Below, one piece after another: positions 48,181 to 60,966 of a stretch of DNA of 64,000 nucleotides. Both the position numbers and the translations under genes were made by a program. Below the pieces are notes generated by a model, which saw nothing but the letters and a program-made list of their open reading frames with translations, was not told the DNA's origin and did no database searches. The DNA lies in the NCBI GenBank assembly GCA_020091685.1, contig CM034610.1, forward strand, positions 14,326,724-14,390,723. Direction: 5' to 3'. Numbering within the stretch: the stretch's first letter is position 1; every line of letters begins with the position of its first letter. The stretch comes from Lutjanus erythropterus. Taxonomy: Eukaryota > Chordata > Actinopteri > Lutjaniformes > Lutjanidae.

Positions 48181-49067
48181 CCTCGCTGTTCATTAGCTCA
48201 AGTTTTAATTATTATTTTTTTTATTTAACGTATTTAACGTAACATTTAAAAACAGTGGAACTCAAACCATAGTCATAAAAAAATAGCTTGTGATAGATTA
48301 TAGATAGAGATTAGTTTAGTTGCTAGATTTTATAAATGACTATACTATATATGTCTCAGATGACACTGTTTTGCACTGTAATGGGGAATTTGTACTGGCA
48401 TGATTTGGGGTATGTTGGATATTTATATCCCACAAAAGCTCTTTGCAAAATAATTAAAATTGTATATAAGTTATGCTATCTAAAACAAGACCTTGACAAC
48501 ATGACAGTGCAACAAATTAATTCAAGCTTGTGTTTACAGTAATACAGGTATTATATAATTATACTACATAGAATTATGATGTACACTGTTATAGTTACGG
48601 TATCATATTACGCTTACATAATATTATGAAGAGCACAGTCTAGACCTGTTCTATATGAAGACGGCCCTGAGATAACTTCTGCTATGAATTGGTGCCATGT
48701 ATAAACTCGACTTGAAACTTGACCTGAAAGGATTATCTTGTCTTTTCTTATCTTATATTTACAGAACTTATATAGTACAAGACTAAAAAATGCGGGGAAT
48801 TACTTTCTTTTTGGATTAAAGTGATTGTGTCTACAATGTGTTTATATGGAAGGTCTGTTGTTGACTAGATTTTCTTTTTTATATCACCCGAAAGAGGTTT
48901 GCAAACTCATCGGCTCAAAAAGTATACATGTAAAATGAGTGTTTAGATTCTCTTGTAATAAATCATTTACCATTCAAGTAGTCAATAGTCAACTGAGGCC
49001 ACATACGTAAATCATATGTCATCATATAAACTAATTAAAAAACGCTTTCAACACACCAGAATATTTG
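48181..49067. other. intergenic, AT-rich
   Basis: No coding exon, RNA gene or clear repeat recognised. Open frames here are short and of AT-rich composition. Confidence 0.4.
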
Positions 49068-49570
49068 GCAACATTTTATTTGGAGGGGTGTGCATGAGAT
49101 TGTCATTACACTGTCATAACCATGTAATGACACCTGTCATGAACATGAAGTAGACTTTATGAAGGTTTATGACTCTTGTCATTAATTGTCATTAAGCCAA
49201 ATATTTCATTTTTAATGCAAAGCTGACATTGTTTGAGATGTCTCTGTCATGACAACTTGATATTATCAAGCAAACAAAGAAACTGTTAAGCTCTATGTTT
49301 TGACATTACATTGAACTGTCATATGTGATTGGTTTTGACACTGGCTGTCATGAGGCCGTTGTAAGTGTGTCATGAATATTCTCCTTGACCTTAAGTGAAG
49401 TGGTACACTAGACTTGTCATAAAGACGTCATTAAGTTTTATTACACTGTCAAATGCGTTTGTAATGGTGTCATGAATAATGCCCTTGACCTCAACTAAAG
49501 TGGTACCATTTGGACTTGTCGTAAAGATGTCAGTAAATGTTATAAGGCCAGTAAGTACTAGTTTTAATAA
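49068..49570. mobile_element. TGTCAT-rich dispersed repeat with internal 100-bp duplication
   Basis: Repeated TGTCAT/ATGACA motifs (CATTACACTGTCATAACCAT, GTCATTAATTGTCATTAAGC) mark a repeat type I have seen widely in fish. A unit of about 100 bp starting CATGAATATTCTCCTTGACC at 49371 is repeated at 49471 (CATGAATAATGCCCTTGACC). There is no open frame of interest. Confidence 0.5.
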
Positions 49571-49967
49571 ATTACGCCTTTCAATTGTTTGCGTTACTTG
49601 AAAGGAAACAGAACTGTCTGCCTTAGCTTTCAACTTCATAATTATTAATTTAGTGAAACTGTGTCAGTGTTTTTTGCAGTTGAAGCGCTGTAGGTATAGC
49701 TAGCTGTAATGTTAGCATTGGCTTAGCAATTCTGACAGCTGTGCATAGATTGCAATCCAGAGAAGGCTAATTAGGGGTAACTGTTAGCAGGTGAGCAGAG
49801 GTAAATACAGTAGTATTCGTGAATCAGAAGCTGTTTTCATGAATTAAACTTACTTTTGCCTCATAGTTTGTGTCACAAAGCAGGGAATCATTAATTACAG
49901 GAATGTATTAGTGAGTGAAGGGACTCACCTTTTTTATTATTAGTAGAGCAGAGCAACAGACCTTCTT

Positions 49968-50190
49968 CATGGCAGCCATATTGATATGAAATACGAGATT
50001 AAACACAGGTGTTGCCAATTAAGGTCCCATTCCAATTAGTGCAGCAGAGCCTTCCCAGTGAGCCAGAATCCACAGTACGAGCACCCTGACTCTGTTTGAC
50101 CTGAAACTGAACTTTAATTAGTGGCGTTGGCAACACCTGCATTTACCTTTCTATTTCATGTCAAAATGTCTGCTGTGAAAAAAGAGGTTT
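49968..50190. repeat. inverted-repeat element (GGCAACACCTG arms)
   Basis: CACAGGTGTTGCCAATTAAG at about 50005 is mirrored by TAATTAGTGGCGTTGGCAAC followed by ACCTG at about 50116-50140. The outer arms (ATATGAAATACGAG and TCTATTTCATGTC) extend the symmetry. It is a small fold-back repeat of about 220 bp. Confidence 0.5.
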
Positions 50191-51851
50191 ATAATCATTA
50201 TTTAGCATATGCAAGACTTATTAAGCTTTGTCACATTTTTCCTCTCATTTCAAAGATGATGAAGCTTTAACTTCAAACATAAAATGGACCCTTGTTTGAC
50301 TGACACTTACCATCACCTCCATGTCCTGATCAGTACACCTGAACCTCAGCGGACACCGAACATTATAAAATGTGTATCCCTCTTTTAATATCTGGCAAAA
50401 AATAAGATTATCTACTGGAAATATTCAGCTAACATACTGGGAAAATAATATGATTCAAGCTGGAATATTTAATGATACAACTGTCATCTGCAATTTAATT
50501 TACTGACCATGACTTGGGATATAAAGAGAAAAAAGAAGAATACAAAAAGGCCAAAATTTGCCCTTGAACAAAAGCATTAAAATATTTGTTCTTGTTTTTG
50601 TCATTGATGGCTTAAATATGAAACGTGGCACATTGCATAGCACATTCTTGTAGTAACAATAATACCAGCAAAAATAATCAGTAACAAGAATAATGGACGT
50701 TTTGTGTTATTTTTCTTAATAGAAGCCCAGTACTTTCAAATGTTCAGCTAATTTTGAGTTTGTGGTTAAAGCAATAAAAGAGAAAAATAAATGACAAACT
50801 AAAACCAACCAAATAAACAATGACTAAGTCATATAGATTTACTGTTTTTAGTCATCAGTCTTCATCCATCTGAATCTACCAAAACAGACACTACTGTGCA
50901 TTACCACCAGAGGGAGGTGATGTTTTGGCACAAAGGAGAAAAAACTGAAAGAGGTCTCTGCCGACATTTCCTCACAGCTGCCCTCAGTCACAGAATAAAC
51001 ACACTGCTCAGTGGGCTGCAAAATTACATTCCCATTTGATCCCATATCCTGTCATCAAATGATGTATCTGACATGACATACTGTAAATCTGATTAAGTTT
51101 GGTGCAAATGTAAAGCCATAAATTCAAGGATATGTACAGAATGTGAACAAAATGAATCAAAGATACATGAATGCTGCATATTAATTAAATGCAGTTGGTG
51201 ATTCTTGTAGTTTTTTGAGTGTAAAGGATGCGGGAAATGATGCCACCAGAAATTTGTAGTGATCATTTTAGCATTGTGCATCATAATCTGCATAAGTTAA
51301 GAAGGTGTTTCAGTAAAATGGCTTTAAATTCTTAAGCTTTCTATGCAGAGTAATCATGGTATCTTGTGACTGCACATACTGTATCGCCACAGATTCATCA
51401 GCTCATAGAACAGTATGAAACAGACACTCGGTATCCATAAGTAGAAAATAGATGACTCATCAGACCACGTTACTATTTCTTACCATGTGGTCTTTACATC
51501 AGCTTATGGTTCTGTGCCTTTGTCACTGATACAAGCATTTTTTTTTTTGTTTGTAACTTTTTTCCATTGAGCTGTTGTACTTTAACTATCTACCACTTTT
51601 GTGTTTATCTTATCTAAATGGGCTTGATTTTCAAAACTTTCTTCCTTTCCATAAATTACAGTAAATATCATTAAAGAGATGTTCTAATTCTAGCTGACGA
51701 CTAAATTGTGCACAGACTTTTGTAATGCTGATTTAGTTACTTCAAAATGACATTTTCATGTTGTCCACCTTTAGCACATCTTGTATTTTGCTCATTTTCC
51801 CACAATCATACAATCTCTGTTGTTTGGGCCAACAGCATAATTATTCTGTAT

Positions 51852-53112
51852 GGGGGATGGGAATCGAGTTCTAGTTCAAACTGTCTGATCCAAACTTCCA
51901 AACTCGTCGATTCCTTTTAACAACGCTGGCATGTTTTTTTCTGACAGTTGCACATGTCAAAACAATGGTGTTAAACTCTAAATTCAAAAAGCAGCCATAG
52001 CAGAGAGGGAGACACGGACCACAGTGTGACTTCATTTCACAAAGAAAGAAGACAACAGTGCTTGTTGTAATGTCTGTAAAATGATCATTTCAAGAAAGCG
52101 TGGAAACACCAGCAATATGCTGAAACATCTCTCTCTCTCTCTCTCTCTGCAACATAGGCTTAAACTAATTTCAAAGAAAAAAGACACTAATGACGATTTA
52201 CTAAAAAGTGCCAACATTTTGGTCACAAGGACCTTTCTTGAGACATATCAATTATTAAGTGGCATAGTGCTTAAATACAGCTTTGCATGATGGTTTACAG
52301 CTGTGTTGGAGTTTTTTTGCACAGATGTTTTTTTAATATTATGGTATAAACTATTTGATATTGAGTTGAACTTACTGCTGTTGTGTGGAATTGTTGAGAG
52401 ATGGTTTATGTCCTGCCCTGCACGGCCTGCACAACTACTTGGTGATATGTGGATGTTATGTATTTGGACAGTTGAGGGTATTCTGATTGAATGAGCGTCT
52501 GCATGTGACTATGGACACACCTCCAGCACAGCTGTGAACTATCATGCAAGTATGAGCTGTATTTAACAACTCTTTTTATAAGTCTCTTCATAAATGATGT
52601 GTCTTGAGAAAGGTCCTTGTGACCAAAGTGTCATGGCACTTTTTTAATAAATCAGTGCAGAGGTGATAAGTGGGTGTGGGAAGTGACTTTTTTTTTCTTT
52701 GAAATGGATTTTTGGGGGCTTTGATTTCCTGCACCACACAAAGTGACCAACCAAGTAGTGTGCATGTTGCCTTCTAGTCATCTTAAATTAAATGATTCCA
52801 TGTATCTGACACTTGCATGAGTGCCACTGCTTCCCAACCGTGCAGGTAGATATCCTATGTTATAATATCATTATTGTCATGCAGTCAGGCTTCCTAAATG
52901 AAAAACCTAAAATGAAAACAGATGCTGTAAATATTTTCTCATTTTAGACGATGATAGACTGTTGCTACAGCTCGTACATTCATTCAAACAGTAGCATTGA
53001 TGCTGAAAACCTGTGTGGGACTACTTTTTTTCCACACAAAATATTGATCAGGAATCAATTAAGAATCTGACCGATAAACAGAATTGATAACTGCACTTCC
53101 ATCAATCCCTAA
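51852..53112 (+). mobile_element. hAT transposon derivative with a BED zinc-finger remnant
   Basis: The left edge GGGGATGGGAATCGAGTTCT and right edge (GATAAACAGAATTGATAACT, then CATCAATCCCTA) resemble ends of fish hAT elements. Inside, 52032-52131 reads HFTKKEDNSACCNVCKMIIS followed by RKRGNTSNMLKHL, a BED-type finger as in hAT transposases. A stop codon sits two residues before HFTKKED, where the family usually has tryptophan. No catalytic domain follows. A 60-bp inverted repeat (52190-52245 and 52594-52645) and a CT run (52131-52148) lie within. It is dead and non-autonomous. Confidence 0.6.
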
Positions 53113-56100
53113 TTCTGTCTCAGTTAATAAATATTATATATGCTTATGATTCTGACATGTTGGTATCCAGTTTCAAGGGCAGGAGAAGTTAAAGTTACGG
53201 TTATCTGATATGATTGTGTAATGCAAGGAAAACAGCACTTCCATTACCTCATCATTCTCAAATATCATGACACGGTTACAGTTGACCTCAAATTTATAGA
53301 TCAGCATTATATGACATGTCTTTATTTTAGACACTGCAAATGGCTCGATGCAGCAGTCACTGACTGAAAAAAAAAAACCCTGACAGTTAGACTTGGTGGA
53401 AATGCTGCATCAAAACACACCATATCCCTTAACTTCCAGTCACAAATTTAATGTGTCATCCTTCAGTTTCATGCACGACTTTAGGTTTTCATTGTGTCCT
53501 CACTTCAAGTCAGATTATATCAATCACTGTATTGTGGTATCCTGTTCCCGACAGGCTGGTGAACAGTGTTAACTGTGACAGTCAGTACAGAGCGTTATAG
53601 TCTAAGAGCACACAATTCATCAGCTGGATATCTTCAACAAACTGACACACTGTTGATGTCACTTTTTCATTTATTTTAAGTTCATTTCAATGATTTTAAG
53701 CAATTTTTAATGTCTCTGAAAAAGCATCTCATGACTGTTGTTCATTCAAGCTGCTATGGAGATCGGTTCACATTAGGTCGCATTGACATTCATACATTTT
53801 AAGTCTCAATAGTAGAAATATGTTCAATTATGACACTTTATTGATATGTTTCTATTTTTTCTTCAAAATATAAAAAGATAATTCATGAACATTCCATTGA
53901 AATATACTTTATACAGTTTCTTGATGAGTTGTTCTTTGTGTTCCAACATTTCAAAAAAATAAAATCCGGCATAAGTCACAACCAGATACTCCAGTGACCA
54001 CCTCCTCCCCCCATTCACTCTCCTACTAAGACTGTAGTACAATGGACTAGTACCTAAGTCTGTTTTATACAATCTGATGGCATGTAAAATGATCATACAT
54101 CTTTTATCTTTGGAATGCTTATGTGAATACATGGTGTTAGTCTGTAATATTAGATGTATGTATATAACTTCAGTGGTGTTAGTCACAATATTTCTAATTA
54201 AAATAAGATACTAAATATATAGAAAAATCTATTCAGCATGATAACACTTCCTCAAAAACAACTCTGGTCTTATCACTTTGCAAAATAAAATCTTTTTTTT
54301 TAGATTAGTGTGATTGCTCAGTCACTCTATGGAAAGCCATAAAGCCACTACTCGTGTGGTTGCAATCATCTGAACTGATGACAGAACATATCTGTGTCTC
54401 AGGGAGCATACAGTAAGTGTCGATCAGTGGCATTCGTGGTGCAGATTGCATACAATGTCCTCAATTAAAAAGAAAAAAAAAAGAAAAACAGAAAACATAT
54501 TAAACAGAAACAGGCACGTAAAGAAATTAAATTGGATATCAGAGTGGATGTGTCATCCAAGGACCACATAACAGCTTCCAAACACCTGGAGAGGACATGT
54601 CATAATATTGTCACAACACATAATCGCCATAGTTTAACAGTGGCACCTACTTACCATGTAAAGCATTTTTGTTCTTTTGGTTATGTGAGTGTTACACAGG
54701 AAAATCTTTAACATTTGAAACAGATTGCAAACTTGAGAAAATAAAACAGACTTAGCACTCTCAACATTGTAACTCATTCTGTTCAACATGACTTAAATCA
54801 AATGGCAGTATTATGCAGAATATAGAAAAGGAAAGACATCTTTTTTTTTCAGCCTGGATTCGGCAGAGCAGTCACAATGTAGAGAATGAAGAAGAAATGG
54901 CAAACTTAACAGGAAAGAAAAAGACAGCACTTGGCTTATGAGAACACATGCACAGCTGGGTGAAGCACAAAGTTTTTGCAAGTGTGCACACCATTGCTAG
55001 AAGTTTACCTCTGAAATATTCATAAACATCTTTGTGACCATCAAAAGCCATAGTTACTTAATGCCTTCCAAAACGGGAACTGAAATCTGGGAGTTTTAAA
55101 AAGGTATGGGACCAAAACAAAATCCCACGGACCGTTTTTGCGAATAGATACAAGTTCTTGAACTTGTAAAACCTTGAACAACTGAGTCTTATATTCTGGT
55201 GAACCTCCAACTTGTACTAGGAATGGACAGAGGACCATTCAGCTGCCTGAGCTGAGCCCTGGACCAGCAGGGCCTGAAACTCACATCGACACCAAACCAA
55301 AGCTGAGGTGCTTGGACAGCACTCAACAGTGAGCCAAGACTTTTTTTTTTACATCAATCTCCCCTCGGTGGACACCGGTATCTCTCATCTTTGCTTTCAA
55401 CACTTAAAGTACTTCACTGACATCATTTTGGAAGCTCTGGGTCTCTTTGTTTGGTGCTCACATGACTGCGCTGCAATGAGCTGCCAACTAGCCAGCTGGA
55501 TGATGGAAACTCCATGGGGTAATGATGGATGCAAAGACCTGATCATCTAAAAAAAACAAAAAAAAAACAAAAAAAAAACCCCAAAAAACAATTGAACAAA
55601 GACAAGCTACCTCTACACACTCATGCTGACACTGCGAGTGTGAGTAGTTTTCAGTTGCCTCTCGGAGGAAGACGTTTCTGCTCTACGACACGGCACAGTG
55701 TTCATAGTTATCAAGACGGGATTCATGACAAACAATGATAGGAGGCTAAAGGGGATATGTCAAGACTCTGCTCCCCCCTCGAGAGATTATCAAGTCATAA
55801 TGCATGCGTTTTTTACACATCACTGTGAGGTGTTCACATTATCGTTATCGTCTATATACTAGAATTTATTTATGTTAGAAAGAAAATAGCAAAACACCTA
55901 CATCCACACACACCATCGACACACCTGAGTCCTTTAAGACCGCACACAAACTTTGGAATGGCAGTTGGTTCCATGCAAACCTGAAATCTCTCTTGATTGT
56001 TCGCCAATATCGTATATTTCATAGTCTGTTATTGGTCTCTATTGGATAACCTGCACTTGTACTCCCATTTTTCTATTTAGGACTAGTGGAACAGAACTGC

Positions 56101-59100
56101 CTATCCCAGCCGAATCCTGCCATGGGACTTCCAAGGCCTTTTACGAATCTCTTTAACACTGAGCCGTTGAAGATACTCTCGAGGTTTTCCGTTTGCCCTG
56201 CTACAATCATGTGACAACTCTTGTATTATTGCCAAAGAAAAAAAGCAAACTATGAGTACTAATCAAGCAGTTAAAGTTGTGTAATGGAGAGCCGTTGTTT
56301 TAGAACTGCTGCTGCTGTCGCTGCTGCTGCTACGGTAAGTTGTGCAAATGATTCAAGGAGGAAAACACAGACTTTTAACGACAAACATCCTTTGCACAAA
56401 TGCTATAGTTTGGCAAAGTCTTGAATTCGTTGATCGAATGGTTGGAAAACATACTGCTTAATGCATAACAAAGTAAAACTATGGCAGCGGTCTAAAACAC
56501 TGGGATGAGGAATGTAGGGCAGTAGTAGCAGAGAGATTTCATCAAACAAAACATAGTTCAGGGTGTACTTTGCAAACATACATGTTTCAATATTCACATT
56601 TTTTTTACTTTTCAAAACAAAATATAGCTCTTCTCTTTCATTATAATCTTTTTTAAAACATTAATTGCATATAACATTTTTTTAATTCATTTTATATATA
56701 CTTTTTTTTGTATCTCTAGCACCCTTGTCTTCAACTAAGGGCTTGCAGAAAAGACAGTCATGCAAAGTAGTCATGCTGGTAAACAAAGTTACAAAAATGC
56801 ATTATCTTTTTTTTTTTTCATTTGTTTATCTCAGCGTCCATCCTTTGTCATCCCCGTGTCTTTATAGGCAAGAGTCTGTCGTTGCTCATTGTCTTTCAGA
56901 AAAAAACATGTTCCCGGTGCTTGTGGGGGAAAACATCTTCACCCACCCACCCCCCACCCCCCTTGACAAAATATTCACTTCCCATTTTTTTTTCCAGGGC
57001 TTTGACTCCATTTCATGATGCCAAATTTTCTATTAACATTTGCATCTGATATTTTTTTTTTTCCTTTCTTCCATTCTGGACCTTTTCTTCCTCTGAAGCC
57101 ATGGATAGTTGATTTGTTTATCAAAATATAGATTTGTTCTCTTTGTACACTTCCACACTTGCTCTACTCTTGGTCCGTTTCTTCTCAGTTTCCCCGTTTG
57201 CCTGATGGGCCGTCCTTATCTTGACGTCGACTCGCCTTGTGAAGCACGCGTTGGCAGCAAGAGGGACAAGAGAGAGATGGGGCAGTATTCATCTGGGGAT
57301 TCTTGTGCCTAATTGGCAGTGTTGGCCTTTGTGTTCGGGGGGCAACGTTTATCTGAATGGTCCCTTTCAAAATGATAACACAGAATTCCCAGCTAATGGA
57401 TAGTTTCATGTGACGTAAAAAGTGTTCTTGTGGTAGGAATGTTCTTTTCATTGTAATTTAGGCAGACCAATATCCCTCGATATAGAAAAAAGACTGACAA
57501 TTGTCTCTTGGACTTCTGTTTTGTCTCCTTTAGTCAGTCTTTTTGCTCCTCATGACTGTGCCAGTAAAACATGGGAAAATACTTCTAATATTTTAATGTG
57601 CATATAGGGATGGGGTGCTAATGGCAGTTAAAGGAGCTCTTTTTGAGGAATGACTTTGTACCAAACAGAGGCAAACAGGCCAGTATGAGGGTGAGTAAAA
57701 ACCTCATCCTAAATGGAATAGTTTCCTTAATCTACTGTACATTACACAAGGTCATTCAGCAAGTGCATGCTACAGGACCTTTGGTATCCAACATGGATTT
57801 CTGGGCAAGCCCATGGCAGTACATGAGAGATAAAGATAAAGTCTTTTTCCACCATTTTCTCATGGCGAATGTTTCTAAATGTACAGAATACATTGTACTT
57901 GACCAGTTTGAGCTGATGCTACATGTGCTTCATTTGTTTAACTTCTCAGTTAGTGCTGTTTTTGATTTTTTTTTTTTCTTGGAACTTGTAAAGAGGGCAG
58001 TGTTTCAGTCTGATAGAAGTGAATGGAAGACATAGGTTCAGTGGCAAACATGCTATACAAGTGCTAAACTTCAATGAGGGGCTATAGTATGGGTGCTGTT
58101 GAATACTGTGCATTTGTGATTGACTTTATACGCACTTTTTTTGTAATTAGTGCATCTTTTTTTTTGGAATGTTTTAATGAGTAAGACCAATCCTTTGTCT
58201 CTCATGTACTCTCTTTATATTTTTTTCTTCTTCTTGAAAGGAACCCAAGAGGAAAATGACATCTAAAAGATCCTTTGAATGCATAAATTCCTCTCTCTTT
58301 GAACTGTTGATGGATTAAGTCAAGTTATTTCCCAGCCAACAAATGCTACAATATGTTAGCAGAGATGCTACATTGTTCATTCAGTCCTTTGTGAAGACAA
58401 GTGTTTTTTTTTTTTTGTTTGTTTGTTTGTTTGTTTTCGGAAACTTGTGAAGTTGCTCAGTTGCTCAGCACTGCAGATAGCACTGAGTTGGTCATCAAAC
58501 AAGATGGCGAGTATAATGTTGTCAGAGATATGTCATCTGGAATGTGTAATCAGGAGTCCTTTTCTCTCCCAAAAGTGTGTCAGTGCAATGCTCAGTCAGT
58601 TTGCCGGAAAAAAAAGAGAAAAAAAGAAGAAAAAAGGTCAGTCAAGACAGTTGTCAAAAAATGTGGTCGGAGTTCCAAGAGGCTGCTTTGGTAACAACGT
58701 GTGGAGCAGACCATAAGATTTTTTAATGCGTGATTAACCTCTGGTCTCTCTCTTGTCACCCCAAAGATCTCCTTTCAACTGTCCATCCGTGTCACACCTG
58801 TCGCTTACGTGGCTCCCGCCGCAAATTTGTGTTTACCGCTTACTGACTCCTCATTAGAGAGAAGGCGAATGCTAGAAACTTAACACTGTGAAGACAAGAA
58901 CAGAAAGCCATTAATATTACATTCACAGGGAATAAACATATAAGAAATCATGTTCAGTGAAATTTAAACTTAACTTGTAACATTATAACATAAGCACAAG
59001 ATTGGTTTATAGAAGTTGTGTTCAGCTAATACAAACCAATCTGGGTAGTAAATTGATTTTCCTTGTTCTCATATTTAGAATTTGCCAATTACATGGATTT

Positions 59101-59486
59101 CTATAACACAGTTTTAATATTAAGTACAATAGGGAAGTAATCAGGGATTACCATTACCTGTTAACTGCTGGTTAACTGTGCATGTCAGAATAAAGTGCAC
59201 ACATTTATACTGTACAGCTATAAAAACAGTCTATCTCCAACATACAGACAGAAGGTTGGCACATACGTTATTCTTGAACAACACAATCAAGGAATGGTGA
59301 CAATTAAACTGGTGGCTGACAATATTAGAAAAAACAAACAATAGACTGAATGAAACAAGCTGCCAGCCAACTGACCAGCACCTCTGCCAAATCCCAACAA
59401 ATATAGCAGCCACCGTCTTTACAGGAGTGAATTATGTACACAGCATTTCAAAGTTTAGGTGACAGGGAGATGATGAGCAGTTATTC

Positions 59487-59554
<68 letters not shown>

Positions 59555-60547
59555 ATATGTATGTGCGTGCAAACATTTTCATTTGAATGATATGTACACT
59601 TCATGGAAAAACACATTTTTGACAAATGGACACATACAAACATACTTAATGCTATTCATGGATGTTTTCGCATTTAAAATAGTGATTCTTCTACTTTGTG
59701 AAGCAAGTAGTTGGGCTGACACCATTTCAGGAGGCTTAACCCCCAACTTAAGTAATGCGTCATGCAAACACAGGTGCAAATTCAAGAAAATGTTTGCCAG
59801 CAACAGTAGGTTGAACATTTTTTTAGTTCTTTGTCTACAGTTATGGCAAACAAGTCTTGTATCACACGTGCTGGCATCATGCATTATTTACCGGGAGATT
59901 AAACACTTCTGTTGTGGTCTCACCAGCAAACATCAACCCAGTACAAACATTATCCTTTATTGCAGCCGCATTAGCTCTTCCCGTCTGCTCTTCGTTCACC
60001 CTCGTCCTCTGTCAGTTTCCACTTTATAGTTGCAGTGTTCTCCAGAGAAAAGCAGTAAGCAAGACACAGATCATATTTTCAAACGAGCAGTTGTATGGTA
60101 AATGTTTGGGATTTGGTTAACCAAGAGTCCAGACCTACAGTATTAATCCAGCCCATGGACGGTCAAACATTTTTTTTTCTATTAAAATAGTATTTTGATG
60201 TACATTCAAAGTTGTATTAGAGTTGTATTTGATTTTATGAGGAGTAATTTTCCAAATACATTGTACTTTATGTCCACACAAAATCAGAAATAAGTCTTAT
60301 CAGATTCATGCCTTCTTCTACTTGACTGTTCACAAAATGGTGCACATGCACACAAGTCTAGAGACGTTATCTGTTACTGGATACGAACACACCACTGTCT
60401 GTTTGGACATAAACCAGACTTTTCTGTCTTTTCCTGTCTTTGTTCTGGCAGCAGTGCCAAAGCAGCCTCTGTGTTGTTACACACAGCTATTATTTTGGCC
60501 ACTGATGCTGCAAATCCTAACAGCTTATTGACTGATGATACCACTGG
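53113..60547. other. repeat-poor region with no recognised exon
   Basis: No conserved domain could be read in any frame. Sequence is mixed in composition, with frequent T runs of 9-14 on the + strand and few A runs, which would suit a transcript on the + strand, but no coding exon is seen upstream of it. Segments 54960-56350 and 57100-57450 are GC-richer and free of repeats. On the - strand a good acceptor (CTTGTCTTCACAG) near 58888 could open a terminal exon. A long 3' UTR, intron or regulatory DNA of an unseen neighbour are all possible. Confidence 0.3.
59491..59553 (+). repeat. (GT)n microsatellite, about 31 units
   Basis: An uninterrupted GT run of 63 bases followed by GCATATGTATGTGCGTGC. 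The open frame through it is an artefact of the repeat. Confidence 0.95.
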
Positions 60548-60555
60548 GTCAAAGT

Positions 60556-60958
60556 AAGAGCCCGACCGATATACTGGCCAGATATGGGCCTGTCACAGAT
60601 ATATCGGTTTATGTTTACAGATATGCACAAATATGATTTTTTTTTTTCACAGAACATATAATGCAGAAAACAATAATTTAGATTTCATACAATTTTTATT
60701 TATTTATTCTTTATTTTACCAGTGTTCCTTTCTACAAATGGTTGGCATCAGTATGTTAAATTATTTAACGTGCAATATTCTTTAATCAAATTATTTGCTT
60801 AAGAAAATAGCCTTCTGAGTGCTTTTGCATAGTCATATCAGTACATAATCAGTGCCCTAATTGACTACATTTATTTCAGCTCAAGATTTTCCTACACGGA
60901 TTTTTCCCTTCTTAAATCAGCATCAGTCTAAAAAAAAAAACATATCGGTCGGGCTCTT
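60556..60958. mobile_element. intact hAT-type MITE with perfect ends and target duplication
   Basis: The element starts AAGAGCCCGACCGATAT and ends ATATCGGTCGGGCTCTT, a perfect 17-bp terminal inverted repeat. It is flanked on both sides by GTCAAAGT (60548-60555 and 60959-60966), an exact 8-bp target-site duplication. The interior 369 bp is AT-rich, includes further GATAT motifs and has no open frame. An 8-bp duplication is typical of the hAT superfamily, so this is a non-autonomous hAT element, and the perfect ends point to a fairly recent insertion. Confidence 0.85.
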
Positions 60959-60966
60959 GTCAAAGT

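Noticed and set aside
58401-58716. Two overlapping 97-codon frames
   Set aside because: They run from a GTTT repeat into an AAAGAAA tract; the composition is that of low-complexity DNA and there is no splice or start support.
59493-60029. 178-codon frame starting in a Cys-Val run
   Set aside because: The start is the GT microsatellite read as codons; the rest has no recognisable domain.
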